Assembly: GCA_003153775.1 (NCBI GenBank)
Contig: PMBI01000041.1
Coordinates: 3,805-56,914, forward strand
Direction: 5' to 3'
DNA: 53,110 nucleotides
Source of the DNA: Syntrophaceae bacterium
Lineage (GTDB): Bacteria; Desulfobacterota; Syntrophia; Syntrophales; UBA2185
The position numbers and the translations under genes are program-made. A model generated the notes under the pieces. That model saw only the letters and a list, made by a program, of their open reading frames with translations, was not told where the DNA came from and made no database searches. How positions within the stretch are numbered: the first letter of the stretch is position 1; each line of letters opens with the position of its first letter. Shown here piece after piece: positions 18,240 through 26,010 of this stretch.

Positions 18240-18592
18240 CTGAATTATAATTATGCATTAAGAAAAAGAACGGCTATACAAGATGAGTTATGGTGCGATC
18301 ATTGCGATGAATGGGATGATAATGCAATCCCATAGAAAATTCAAACCAAATTCGGCGGGGACAACATCGGGACTAACAAATTATCTCTCCTTGCATATGC
18401 ATTCTGCGATGCCGTGAAGCATCAATGAAGAAGCCCCTCATTATTGTGAACATGATAATCGCATAAGTTACGCCATCTATTGCCATCAATTTCATTGTTA
18501 TGGGGCGTTTATTGTGATACTGAATCGGGCGTCAGCGTGTTTCAAGTCATGCAAATTCTGGGTAGGGCATATATCGAAGGGCGAGGTTTGTT
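18240..18592. other. Intergenic region between the divergent K+ channel and sigma-54 regulator genes
   Basis: About 350 bases of mostly AT-rich sequence with no open frame that has a ribosome site. A TATAAT on the minus strand (18249-18244) is too close to the channel start codon to be a normal promoter and has no clear -35. TTGTTA near 18495 with a weak -10 17 bases later could serve the regulator but is not convincing. Confidence 0.35.
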
Positions 18593-19978
18593 ATGGTGTC
18601 CAAGGAAGTTAGCATCCTGCAGGAGAAGGTGAGGCTATATGAAGCCGTTTTGAATAATATTCTGAGCGGAGTAATAATCACTGATCCCGACGGCTCCGTC
18701 ATCTTCTTCAGTGAAACGTATGGCAGATTTCTGGGAATGAATCCCCAAAAGAAGATAGGCAGACATTGTACAGAGGTGATCGAAAATACGCGGATGCATA
18801 TCGTGGCTCAAACGGGAATCCCGGAAATCAACCATCCGCACCGCATCATGGATCAAGATATGGTTGTACAGCGTCTTCCTATTTGGATAGACGGAAAATT
18901 GGTAGCCGTCTTCGGCCAGGTCATGTTTGAGGATGTAAAAGACGTAAGCGTCCTCGCAAGTAAACTCAGCTTATTGGAATCGAAGGTAGAACTCTTTCAA
19001 AAGGAATTGGTGAACCTAAGATCGTCGAGATATTCAATAAGTAATATTCAGGGAAAGAGCAAGATCATCGCGGAATTGAAAAGATTAGCCCTGAAGGCAG
19101 CCACCGTAAATTCAACGGTATTGTTAATGGGGGAAAGCGGCACTGGCAAAGAACTTTTTGCTCATGCCATTCATGACGCAAGCATGCGCAGACTTAATCC
19201 CTTTATCCGGATCAATTGTGCGGCGATTCCCAAAGATCTGTTGGAGGCTGAACTTTTCGGTTATGAGCCCGGCGCTTTTACAGGGGCGACCAGGTCCAAA
19301 CCGGGGAAGTTCGAGCTTGCACATCGCGGGACATTATTTTTAGATGAGATTACCGAACTGCCGTTGGAAATGCAGCCAAAGCTCCTGCGCATTTTGGAGG
19401 ACAGGGAGGTGGAAAGATTAGGAGGAACCCGCGTAACGAGATGCGATTTTCGACTAATTGCCGCCACTCATGAAGATCCGGAGGAACTGATAAAACAGGG
19501 CAGATTCAGGGAAGACTTGTACTATAGATTGAATGTCATTCCCCTCAAGATACCGCCTCTCAGAGAGAGGAAGGAAGACATTTCCATACTGGCTGAGAAT
19601 ATTCTTGCGAGACTTGGAAGAGACTTGGGAAGGACGGTAACGAAGATCTCCGATGACGTATTGAAGACCTTCGAAAACTATGACTGGCCGGGCAATATTC
19701 GCGAATTGTCCAACATGCTGGAAAGAACCCTCTGCTCCATGGAAGGAGTTGATGATACAGTCAGGCTCGATCATCTACCCGTCATATTTCAGACCCGGTC
19801 TGAAAGGTCTCCACGGCGGCACGCCTCGTCATTGAGGAATATTAAAGACGTATCGGAGAAGGAGGCTCTCATGCAGGCGCTGCATGCCTCAAATAATAAC
19901 AAACAGAAGGCGGCGCAAATCTTGGGCATACACAGGACGGCCCTCTATAAGAAAATGAAAAAATTTAATTTTTCTTGA
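18593..19978 (+). CDS. Sigma-54-dependent transcriptional activator with N-terminal PAS domain
   Basis: Enhancer-binding protein of 461 residues in three parts. A PAS sensor (about 12-115) has an NNILSGVIITDPDG start. The AAA+ domain (about 150-390) has Walker A GESGTGKE at 180-187, the sigma-54 contact loop GAFTGA at 227-232, a Walker B-type LFLDEI and RxDLYYRLNV. A Fis-type helix-turn-helix ends the protein (KQKAAQILGIHRTALYKKMK). All parts needed to drive sigma-54 polymerase are present. There is no receiver domain, so the PAS domain presumably senses a small molecule or redox state. ATG 18593 follows GAGG with 6 bases spacing. A -24/-12 promoter sits about 190 bp downstream, in front of the permease gene, the likely target. 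Confidence 0.93.
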   Translation: MVSKEVSILQEKVRLYEAVLNNILSGVIITDPDGSVIFFSETYGRFLGMNPQKKIGRHCTEVIENTRMHIVAQTGIPEINHPHRIMDQDMVVQRLPIWIDGKLVAVFGQVMFEDVKDVSVLASKLSLLESKVELFQKELVNLRSSRYSISNIQGKSKIIAELKRLALKAATVNSTVLLMGESGTGKELFAHAIHDASMRRLNPFIRINCAAIPKDLLEAELFGYEPGAFTGATRSKPGKFELAHRGTLFLDEITELPLEMQPKLLRILEDREVERLGGTRVTRCDFRLIAATHEDPEELIKQGRFREDLYYRLNVIPLKIPPLRERKEDISILAENILARLGRDLGRTVTKISDDVLKTFENYDWPGNIRELSNMLERTLCSMEGVDDTVRLDHLPVIFQTRSERSPRRHASSLRNIKDVSEKEALMQALHASNNNKQKAAQILGIHRTALYKKMKKFNFS

Positions 19979-19985
19979 CAAAAAA

Positions 19986-20020
19986 TATGTCTACAATAAG
20001 CTACATGTAGATATATGTCT
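19986..20020 (+). promoter_or_regulatory. Candidate upstream activator site (palindromic cluster)
   Basis: A dense set of repeats: the palindrome CTACATGTAG (20001-20010), the arms TCTACA and TGTAGA 10 bases apart, and two copies of ATATGTCT. It lies about 150 bp upstream of the -24 element, a normal position for an enhancer bound by a sigma-54 activator. Function is inferred from position and symmetry only. Confidence 0.4.
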
Positions 20021-20088
20021 CTTCAAGTTGTAAACCATCGATATAAGATAATATTTTTTGACACAGAGACTCAATTGCAGAGGGTAGT

Positions 20089-20102
20089 ACTCGCTTGCGA
20101 GT
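20089..20102 (+). promoter_or_regulatory. Second palindrome upstream of the sigma-54 promoter
   Basis: ACTCGC-TT-GCGAGT, a 6-2-6 inverted repeat, lies about 65 bp upstream of the -24 element and is an alternative or additional activator site. Confidence 0.35.
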
Positions 20103-20166
20103 TATTTCATTAATCATTCACTATAAAGAAGCCTATTATTTTCATATATTTAGAAATTTCTGATGC

Positions 20167-20182
20167 TGGCATCATTGTTGCC
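20167..20182 (+). promoter_or_regulatory. Sigma-54 (-24/-12) promoter of the permease operon
   Basis: TGGCATCATTGTTGCC: the GG and GC dinucleotides are separated by exactly 10 bases, and the surrounding bases match the TGGCAC-N5-TTGC consensus closely. Transcription would start near 20193, 205 bases before the permease ATG. Confidence 0.75.
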
Positions 20183-20219
20183 TGTGACACGGTCGCAATA
20201 GCACCATGGAGGGGAGGTG

Positions 20220-20273
20220 ATGGGCGAAACGTTTGCTCGTGTTTGGGTTACACAACAAATTCCTTACAACTAA
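20220..20273 (+). CDS. Possible 17-codon leader ORF
   Basis: ATG at 20220 is preceded by GGAGG with 7 bases spacing, a textbook ribosome site. It encodes MGETFARVWVTQQIPYN and then stops. It lies in the leader between the sigma-54 promoter and the permease gene. It has no family match I recognise; it may be a regulatory leader peptide or chance. Confidence 0.25.
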   Translation: MGETFARVWVTQQIPYN

Positions 20274-20295
20274 ACCAAGACGAGGAGGGTGATCT

Positions 20296-20346
20296 TTGAG
20301 ATTGGAACTGGCGTTAAGGTTCCCCGTGATACTGAATTTTTTATAG
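20296..20346 (+). CDS. Possible 16-codon leader ORF
   Basis: TTG at 20296 is preceded by GGAGG with 7 bases spacing and encodes MRLELALRFPVILNFL before a TAG. It is hydrophobic and Leu-rich. It is the second ribosome-site/start unit in the permease leader, 51 bp before the permease ATG. It could be a leader peptide or a decayed gene start. Confidence 0.22.
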   Translation: MRLELALRFPVILNFL

Positions 20347-20397
20347 TATATGCAAACTGAGAGAGATTTCGTATTCTGACTAATAAGGAGGTTCAAA

Positions 20398-21801
20398 ATG
20401 GAAGTATTAGGTATCTTGTTGAGTCTTTTCTTGTTGATGTTCATGGCGTACATGGGCTTTTCCGTTATTTTATTTGCACCTGTGTTCGCCCTCCTTGCAG
20501 CGGCCCTGCAGGGACTGCCGGTCATGCCCTCCTATACGGAGCTGTTTATGGCCAAAGCGGTTGTATATGTAAAATTATTTTTCCCCGTGTTTATGTTAGG
20601 GGCGGTCTTTGGCAAGGTCATGGAAGATACGCTTCTCGCAAAGGGGATATCTCACGCCATCATGGAAAAACTCGGTCATAAACACGCCGTCCTCGCAGTT
20701 GTCCTTTCTTGCGCCATTTTGACGTATGGCGGCGTGAGCCTTTTTGTTGTCGTTTTTGCAGTCTATCCTTTTGCAGCGGCCCTCTTCAGGGAAGCGAATA
20801 TTCCCAAGCGGCTCATTCCGGGATGTATCGCACTCGGCTCATTCACTTTTACTATGGACGCTTTCCCCGGTACGCCGCAGATACAGAACATTATTCCTAC
20901 AAATTTCTATGGAACAAATGCTTATGCGGCGCCGATTGCCGGCATCGTCGGCGGTGTCCTGATTTTCATCATCGGGATGTGGTGGCTCGAATGGCGGAAG
21001 AAGAAGGCGGTGAACAAGGGCGAGGGCTACGGTGAACATACGCTCATGGAGCCCGGTCCCGCTGCCGCCGATATCAAGCTGCCGAAATGGTACGTTGCGG
21101 TTCTGCCGTTGGTTCTGGTCCTGGCTGTCAATTATTACCTGTCACGGGTTTATACCTGGGATCCTGCAATCCTCGCGCCTTTAAGCGGCATGAAGCTTCC
21201 CTTGATGGCACCCGCCGTGAAGAATGTCATCGGCATCTGGGCGCTCGTTATCGGTCTTGTTTTGGGCATCGTTCTGGCACTCGCACTTGGTTTCAAGAAT
21301 ATACCTAAGGACGGCGGATTGCAGAAGGCATTGAATGTCGGCGCCATCGGATCGCTTCTCGCGATCATGAACACGGCTTCCGAAGTTGGTTATGGTAATG
21401 TCATTGCTGCGTTGCCGGGATTCAAATCCATCGCCGCATTCCTTCTCGGAATCAAAATCGGTGGTACGCCCCTCGTCTCCGAAGCGGTTTCGGTTACGAC
21501 CCTTGCAGGCATCACGGGCTCCGCATCGGGAGGTATGTCAATTGCCCTTGACCTTATGTCGAAGGACTGGCTTGCCTGGGCAAACTCCATAGGGATGTCG
21601 CCGGAGATTTTGCACAGAGTTGCATCGATGGCTTCAGGAGGTTGCGATACCATGCCCCATAACGGCGCGGTTATTACGCTGCTCGCGGTGTGTGGTCTGA
21701 CACATAAGACATCTTACATCGATATTTTTGCCATGACGGTAATCAAGACCTCCATGGTTTTTGTGGTCATTGCACTCTACCTTCTCACGGGGATATACTA
21801 A
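20398..21801 (+). CDS. GntP-family permease (gluconate/hydroxy-acid type symporter)
   Basis: Membrane transporter of 467 residues with about 12 hydrophobic segments, a cytoplasmic Lys/Glu-rich loop near 200-220, and conserved features of the gluconate:H+ symporter/ion-transporter superfamily: GFSVILFAPVFALLAA at the start, TYGGVSLFVVVFAVYP, TMDAFPGTPQIQNIIPT and ASGGCDTMPHNGAV near the end. Family members carry gluconate, D-3-hydroxybutyrate, glycerate or similar acids. The next gene is a hydroxyacyl-CoA dehydrogenase, which favours a hydroxy-acid substrate (inference). ATG 20398 follows AAGGAGG with 6 bases spacing. It is probably switched on by the upstream sigma-54 activator through the promoter at 20167. 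Confidence 0.85.
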   Translation: MEVLGILLSLFLLMFMAYMGFSVILFAPVFALLAAALQGLPVMPSYTELFMAKAVVYVKLFFPVFMLGAVFGKVMEDTLLAKGISHAIMEKLGHKHAVLAVVLSCAILTYGGVSLFVVVFAVYPFAAALFREANIPKRLIPGCIALGSFTFTMDAFPGTPQIQNIIPTNFYGTNAYAAPIAGIVGGVLIFIIGMWWLEWRKKKAVNKGEGYGEHTLMEPGPAAADIKLPKWYVAVLPLVLVLAVNYYLSRVYTWDPAILAPLSGMKLPLMAPAVKNVIGIWALVIGLVLGIVLALALGFKNIPKDGGLQKALNVGAIGSLLAIMNTASEVGYGNVIAALPGFKSIAAFLLGIKIGGTPLVSEAVSVTTLAGITGSASGGMSIALDLMSKDWLAWANSIGMSPEILHRVASMASGGCDTMPHNGAVITLLAVCGLTHKTSYIDIFAMTVIKTSMVFVVIALYLLTGIY

Positions 21802-21827
21802 CAACGAAATTGAAAAGGAGAACAGCT

Positions 21828-22733
21828 ATGAAAAAACCGTTTAAGAAAGTTGCCGTGGTTGGCACCGGTATATTGGGAACGCAGATTGCCATGCTGGCCG
21901 CGAACGTCGGGTACAAAGTGAAGGTCTATGATCCCCGGGAAGGGGCCTTCGAGCTTGCCTTCAACAACCGCAAAGCGGAGCTCAAAGGGAAGAAGATTAC
22001 GCCGTTCATTCCCTGGGAGAGATGGGAGCGCATCAGGAAGGCCGTTGTACAGGTGACGGACCTTCGCGAAGCGGTAAAGGACGCCGATTTCGTGATTGAG
22101 GCTGCACCGGAAAATATCGAACTGAAGAATAGGGTCTTCAAGCAGCTGGGGGCCATGGCGCCCAAGAACTGTATTCTGGCTACCAACAGCTCGTCCATCC
22201 CTGTGTCAAAAATGGAAAAGAGCAGCGGCAGACCGGAGCGCTGCCTGAATGTTCATTTCTATTTTCCCCTTCAGGGCACCAATATGGTGGATATCATGGG
22301 CGGGACGAAGACGCTGCCCGCAGTGATGAAGAAGGGAAGGGAGTGGATCATATCGATTGGCTGCATTCCGCTCACCGTGAACAAGGAAATCCTCGGGTTC
22401 TGTTTCAACCGCGTATGGCGCGCCATCAAGCGTGAAGTCCTCTATATGTGGGGAAACGGGTTCGTGGATTTTCGCGACTCCGATCGCGGGTGGATGGTGT
22501 TCACGAAGATGAAGGAAGGTCCTTTCGGGCTCATGGATAAGGTCGGGCTCGATGTGGTCTACGATATCGAGATGGTCTATTACAACGAGTCGAAGGATCC
22601 TAAGGACAAGCCTCCGGCAGCGTTGCTCAAGATGGTCAAGGCGGGAAGGCTCGGTGTGAAAAGCGGGAGGGGATTTTATACCTACCCGAATCCCGAATTT
22701 CTGCGGAAGGATTTTCTCAAGCCCAAGGGCTGA
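21828..22733 (+). CDS. 3-hydroxyacyl-CoA dehydrogenase family protein
   Basis: NAD-dependent dehydrogenase of 301 residues. The Rossmann motif VVGTGILGTQIA (residues 10-21) is followed by ATNSSSIP and by NVHFYFPLQGTNMVDIMGG, the catalytic block. His143 matches the catalytic His, but the dyad Glu found 12 residues later in L-3-hydroxyacyl-CoA dehydrogenases is Asp155 here. A C-terminal 3HCDH domain ends with GVKSGRGFYTYP. The family oxidises 3-hydroxyacyl-CoA or related 3-hydroxy acids. ATG 21828 has AAGGAG 7 to 8 bases upstream; a TTG at 21810 is less likely. It lies 26 bp after the permease gene and is very likely in its operon. The substrate is not determined. Confidence 0.87.
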   Translation: MKKPFKKVAVVGTGILGTQIAMLAANVGYKVKVYDPREGAFELAFNNRKAELKGKKITPFIPWERWERIRKAVVQVTDLREAVKDADFVIEAAPENIELKNRVFKQLGAMAPKNCILATNSSSIPVSKMEKSSGRPERCLNVHFYFPLQGTNMVDIMGGTKTLPAVMKKGREWIISIGCIPLTVNKEILGFCFNRVWRAIKREVLYMWGNGFVDFRDSDRGWMVFTKMKEGPFGLMDKVGLDVVYDIEMVYYNESKDPKDKPPAALLKMVKAGRLGVKSGRGFYTYPNPEFLRKDFLKPKG

Positions 22734-22750
22734 GTATTGTCATGCTTTAC

Positions 22751-22794
22751 TGACCCCAGGGCCGCTATCTCATAGACTAAGGTCCCTGGGGTCA
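22751..22794 (+). terminator. Inverted repeat after the dehydrogenase gene, possible terminator
   Basis: TGACCCCAGGG (22751-22761) pairs perfectly with CCCTGGGGTCA (22784-22794) around a 22-base loop. The bases that follow are TTAAAAAAAG, not a T-run, so it may be a factor-dependent stop or mRNA 3' stabiliser rather than a classical intrinsic terminator. Confidence 0.4.
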
Positions 22795-22902
22795 TTAAAA
22801 AAAGCCTTGTGGATACAGGAAGGCGCCGGGAACGCATTACCGGCCCCTGAGGATGCGGGTGTCTGTTCATATCATCGGTTATTTTTTAGGAGGTGGAAGC
22901 TC

Positions 22903-23115
22903 ATGGAGAAAGTGAAATTCAAAGTCCCGAATATGGAATGTAAATCCTGCGCGAATGCAATTGAGAAAAAATTGAAGTCCATGGCAGGAGTCAAAGCGGT
23001 CGATATCGATATTCAGAAAAAGATGATCAGCATACAGCACGAGAATCCCAACCTGTGCCAGGAAGACCTCACCTGCGCAGTGGAAGATATGGGTTACAAG
23101 GTTCAAGTGCCGTAA
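22903..23115 (+). CDS. Heavy-metal-associated (HMA) domain protein, CopZ-like
   Basis: Single-domain protein of 70 residues with the ferredoxin-like HMA layout. The metal motif NMECKSCANAI has Cys13 and Cys16, and the typical VDIDIQKKMISIQ second strand follows. CopZ-like proteins bind Cu(I) or another soft metal and hand it to a P-type ATPase. No such ATPase or CsoR regulator is in the window. Two extra cysteines (Cys52, Cys58) lie in the second helix region, which is uncommon for CopZ. ATG 22903 has AGGAGG 9 bases upstream. The longer in-frame extension from 22807 lacks homology and is excluded. Confidence 0.85.
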   Translation: MEKVKFKVPNMECKSCANAIEKKLKSMAGVKAVDIDIQKKMISIQHENPNLCQEDLTCAVEDMGYKVQVP

Positions 23116-23322
23116 GCGGTCACACACGCATGCGCGGGTTTGAGGGATCAGTCCCTTCGTCAAGAACTACTTTCAGCAGATTGAGAGTTGTCTAAGGCAG
23201 TCGTGTATATCCTCACGGGGAAGAGCCGTTTTTCCGCATGAATGAAGAAGTCTTAGGCTGCTATGATCTACGATACTATTTAAATGTACCTTCACTAATT
23301 GGACAGGGGGGTCTTGATATTA

Positions 23323-23751
23323 ATGATAAACGAGCGGAGCAGCTTCACTATCGGAGAAGAAGCATCGCTAACAAAGCTTGTCAGCGATGAAGATATCAAG
23401 GCATTTGCCCGAATATCGGGTGATCACAATCCTGTTCACATAAACGAAGAATATGCGAAAGGCACGATGTTTGGCGGCCGAATAGCGCATGGGATGCTTG
23501 TTGCGAGCCTGATATCCGCTGTTCTCGGAACAAGGCTCCCGGGGCCGGGGGCAATTTATCTCCGCCAACAGTTAAGGTTCCTTGCTCCCGTGAGTCCGGG
23601 TGACGAGGTCACGGCCCGCGCCAAGGTCATCGCCTGGGATCCTGCAAAGGGTCGTGTTACGTTGTCTACGGAAGTCATAAATAAGAAAGGCATTGCCGTC
23701 ATAGCAGGGGAGGCACAACTCGCCATGTCATCATTCCTGAAGAAAAAATGA
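23323..23751 (+). CDS. MaoC-family dehydratase, (R)-specific enoyl-CoA hydratase-like
   Basis: Hot-dog fold protein of 142 residues. The hydratase-2 motif SGDHNPVHINEEYA supplies Asp34 and His39, the catalytic pair of PhaJ-type enzymes, followed by FGGRIAHGMLVASLIS. Such enzymes hydrate trans-2-enoyl-CoA to (R)-3-hydroxyacyl-CoA. ATG 23323 has a GGGGGG tract 11 bases upstream; a TTG at 23299 would add eight unconserved residues. Its placement near a hydroxyacyl-CoA dehydrogenase and a possible hydroxy-acid permease suggests a shared beta-oxidation-type pathway. The 207 bp upstream contain no recognisable gene. Confidence 0.88.
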   Translation: MINERSSFTIGEEASLTKLVSDEDIKAFARISGDHNPVHINEEYAKGTMFGGRIAHGMLVASLISAVLGTRLPGPGAIYLRQQLRFLAPVSPGDEVTARAKVIAWDPAKGRVTLSTEVINKKGIAVIAGEAQLAMSSFLKKK

Positions 23752-23764
23752 AGAGGTATAAATA

Positions 23765-23980
23765 TTGAAGATCAAGCCCGACAACCAGAAGATTACGGTC
23801 ATAGCGCTTGTGCTTTATGGACTAATTATGCTGTCCTTAATTTTAATCTATCGCGATTTTCTGATAACGATCACGGCAGTGACGATCATGGCGGTGTTAT
23901 TGGTGCAATATTTTGTGCCGTTGTTAAAAGAGAGAAAAAAAGAGAAGGAAGAAGCTGTTCCACCCAGTGAAAAGGAATAG
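23765..23980 (+). CDS. Small membrane protein of unknown function (71 aa)
   Basis: No family recognised. One or two hydrophobic segments (about 10-28 and 31-52) are flanked by a basic N-terminus (MKIKPDNQK) and a highly charged C-terminal tail rich in Lys and Glu (KERKKEKEEA). The start is TTG 23765 with AGAGG 8 bases upstream, 13 bp after the MaoC stop, so the two are probably translated from one mRNA. Confidence 0.6.
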   Translation: MKIKPDNQKITVIALVLYGLIMLSLILIYRDFLITITAVTIMAVLLVQYFVPLLKERKKEKEEAVPPSEKE

Positions 23981-24076
23981 GCTCTCTGTGCACATCGCTA
24001 TTTCAATAAAGTGAAATTTCTGCAATTTTCCCCCTAATCCTTTATTTCGAAGAGATTCAGAAGAGAATTTGGACTT

Positions 24077-24107
24077 ATTCGCGCGACTAATGAGTATGTG
24101 CGCGAAT
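24077..24107 (+). promoter_or_regulatory. Inverted repeat upstream of cstA, possible operator
   Basis: ATTCGCGC (24077-24084) and GCGCGAAT (24100-24107) form a perfect 8-bp inverted repeat around 15 bases. It lies just upstream of a candidate promoter and could bind an activator or form an RNA hairpin. Confidence 0.35.
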
Positions 24108-24118
24108 TCAAATATCTC

Positions 24119-24147
24119 TTGAATATAAAACGATTGTATATTATAGG
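24119..24147 (+). promoter_or_regulatory. Candidate promoter of the cstA-arsA operon
   Basis: TTGAAT (24119-24124), 17 bases, TATAGG (24142-24147) in a strongly AT-rich stretch. The leader to the cstA ATG would be about 80 bases. Confidence 0.35.
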
Positions 24148-24235
24148 CACGTTCCTAAGGTGATATTGCCGTCCGTGAGGGTAGTTGGCATATATATCAA
24201 ATGTTACTACAAATTTCGGGGAAGGAGGGTAAGGC

Positions 24236-25921
24236 ATGAATTCAGTATACGTTTTAATATTAGGTTTTATTGTCGCTTTCCTGGGTTATCGTGTGTACGC
24301 TAAGTATATCGATACAAAAGTCATGAAGGCTGATCCGAAGAGGGCTACTCCGGCCACTATGTACATGGACGGAGTGGAGTTTATGCCGACCAACAAGAAT
24401 ATTCTTTTCGGTTATCAGTTCAAATCGATTGCAGGTGCCGCGCCGATAATCGGCCCGATTATTGCCATCCAGTGGGGATGGCTGCCCGCGTTGATCTGGA
24501 TACTGGGAGGGGCTTTCTTCATCGGCTGGGTTCATGATTATTCAAGCGCCATGATCGCCATGAGGAATGACGGCGCCTCTTTCGGCGGCTTGAGTCACAA
24601 GCTGATCTCGCCACGGGCAAGAATGATCCTACTCTCATTCGTATATTTTTATCTCCTCCTCATAGCCGGGGCATTCGGCAATGTCGTTGTCAGTACGGCC
24701 ATCGGTCTGAAGGCTTCCCCGATGGCATGGCTGCTTCTTACAATCGGCGGCATTCTGGCAGGACAGATGATTTATCGCTGGAAAAAGGATATAATCCTGA
24801 CGACAGTAGTTACGGTAGCTATCGCATTGCTTGGTATCTATCTGGGGACAATCGCCCCCTCCAACGCTATTTTGGGAGACGAACTCGCGAACAGCCGGTT
24901 CCTATGGGCGGTTGTGGCATTTGTCTTTTGTTACTTCGCGGCCGTTTTGCCCATCTGGAGATTCGCGCTCCCGATTAATTACGTGGCGTCGTATATTGTC
25001 TTTCTTGGCCTTTTCTTCGGAATTATCGGAATCTTCGTACTCCACCCTGATTTTACGCTTCCCGCTTACACTGACTTTACGATCAAAATAGGCCCCATAT
25101 GGCCGATCATGTTTGTGACCATTGCCTGCGGCGCAATATCGGGCTGGCACAGCATAGTGTCCAGTTCAGGTACCGCCCGACAACTGGAGAGTGAAATGGA
25201 TGCCCGTCCCGTTGGGGGCGGTGTTATGTTTGTGGAAATGATGCTTGCCGTGTTCGCCTTGATTATAGCCGGGACTATTTACGCGTCACCCGCCGAATAT
25301 GGAGTGGCTATTGCTAAAGGACCTGGCGCCGTATTCGCAGCCGGTGTATCGAAATTCCTCGGCGTCTTAGGGATGCCGTCGGATGTGGGACGCGCCTACG
25401 GCAGCGTCATGATGATTGTTCTCGCAATCACGATCATGCAGTTGGTCATTCGGTTTATGAGGATTGCGACTTCGGAACTGTTGAGCGATATAAGTCCGAT
25501 ATTTAAGAACGCCCATGTGGGGACTGTTATTGCCAGCGTGCTGGGCATCACAGTCGTCCTGACCGGGTGGTGGCAATATCTGTGGGTGCTCTTTGGTGGG
25601 GCAAATCAGTTGATGGCTTCGCTGGCCCTCATGCTTATTACCGCTTATCTGATGTCCGAGGGCAAGCCGTATGCGTGGGCATTCTACCCGATGATATTCA
25701 TGTTCGTCACCACGATCGCCGCACTTCTATACACTTCCGTTACCCTGCTGCAAAAGGTATTTTCCGGCGCGGTGAAGGGAGAGGCATTAGTTGGAAATAC
25801 TATGATGGGCGTTGTCGGTATCTTCCTCGTGATCGCGGCGCTCACATTGGGCTTTGAAGGACTAAAAGCATTTAAACGTTATCGAAAACTGAGATTGCAA
25901 CCAAAACCGGCTTCCGCGTAG
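24236..25921 (+). CDS. CstA-family carbon-starvation/peptide transporter (short form)
   Basis: Polytopic membrane protein of 561 residues with about 14 to 16 hydrophobic segments. The CstA signature is clear: LGYRVYAKYID near the start, then ATPATMYMDGVEF, FGYQFKSIAGAAPIIGPIIA, WGWLPALIWILGGAFFIG, VHDYSSAMIAMRNDG, and later CGAISGWHSIVSSSGTARQL. E. coli CstA and BtsT (about 700 residues) import peptides or pyruvate; this is the shorter type found in many anaerobes. ATG 24236 has GGAGGG about 6 bases upstream. It is the first gene of a set with an 88-aa protein and two ArsA-type ATPases, an arrangement not needed by the characterised CstA proteins. Confidence 0.92.
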   Translation: MNSVYVLILGFIVAFLGYRVYAKYIDTKVMKADPKRATPATMYMDGVEFMPTNKNILFGYQFKSIAGAAPIIGPIIAIQWGWLPALIWILGGAFFIGWVHDYSSAMIAMRNDGASFGGLSHKLISPRARMILLSFVYFYLLLIAGAFGNVVVSTAIGLKASPMAWLLLTIGGILAGQMIYRWKKDIILTTVVTVAIALLGIYLGTIAPSNAILGDELANSRFLWAVVAFVFCYFAAVLPIWRFALPINYVASYIVFLGLFFGIIGIFVLHPDFTLPAYTDFTIKIGPIWPIMFVTIACGAISGWHSIVSSSGTARQLESEMDARPVGGGVMFVEMMLAVFALIIAGTIYASPAEYGVAIAKGPGAVFAAGVSKFLGVLGMPSDVGRAYGSVMMIVLAITIMQLVIRFMRIATSELLSDISPIFKNAHVGTVIASVLGITVVLTGWWQYLWVLFGGANQLMASLALMLITAYLMSEGKPYAWAFYPMIFMFVTTIAALLYTSVTLLQKVFSGAVKGEALVGNTMMGVVGIFLVIAALTLGFEGLKAFKRYRKLRLQPKPASA

Positions 25922-25932
25922 GATGAGTTATT

Positions 25933-25982
25933 CAGGCGCTCGAATGGTGTTGGGGAAGAAGCTTGACCCATGCGAGCGCCTG
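25933..25982 (+). repeat. Long intercistronic hairpin between cstA and the 88-aa gene
   Basis: CAGGCGCTCG (25933-25942) pairs with CGAGCGCCTG (25973-25982). An inner ATGG/CCAT pair extends the stem after one mismatch. No T-run follows, so it is unlikely to be a strong terminator. It may protect the cstA message or set its level relative to the genes downstream. Confidence 0.6.
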
Positions 25983-26010
25983 CAAAATGTAAAAGAGGAG
26001 ACATAATTTT

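Noticed and set aside
18244-18249. TATAAT upstream of the K+ channel gene as its -10 box
   Set aside because: It would start transcription within the ribosome site of the TTG start and has no acceptable -35; probably chance in AT-rich DNA.
24136-24215. Possible sigma-54 promoter upstream of cstA (GGCACG near 24146 and TTGGCAT near 24186)
   Set aside because: Neither has GC at the -12 position 10 bases after the GG, so the spacing rule fails.
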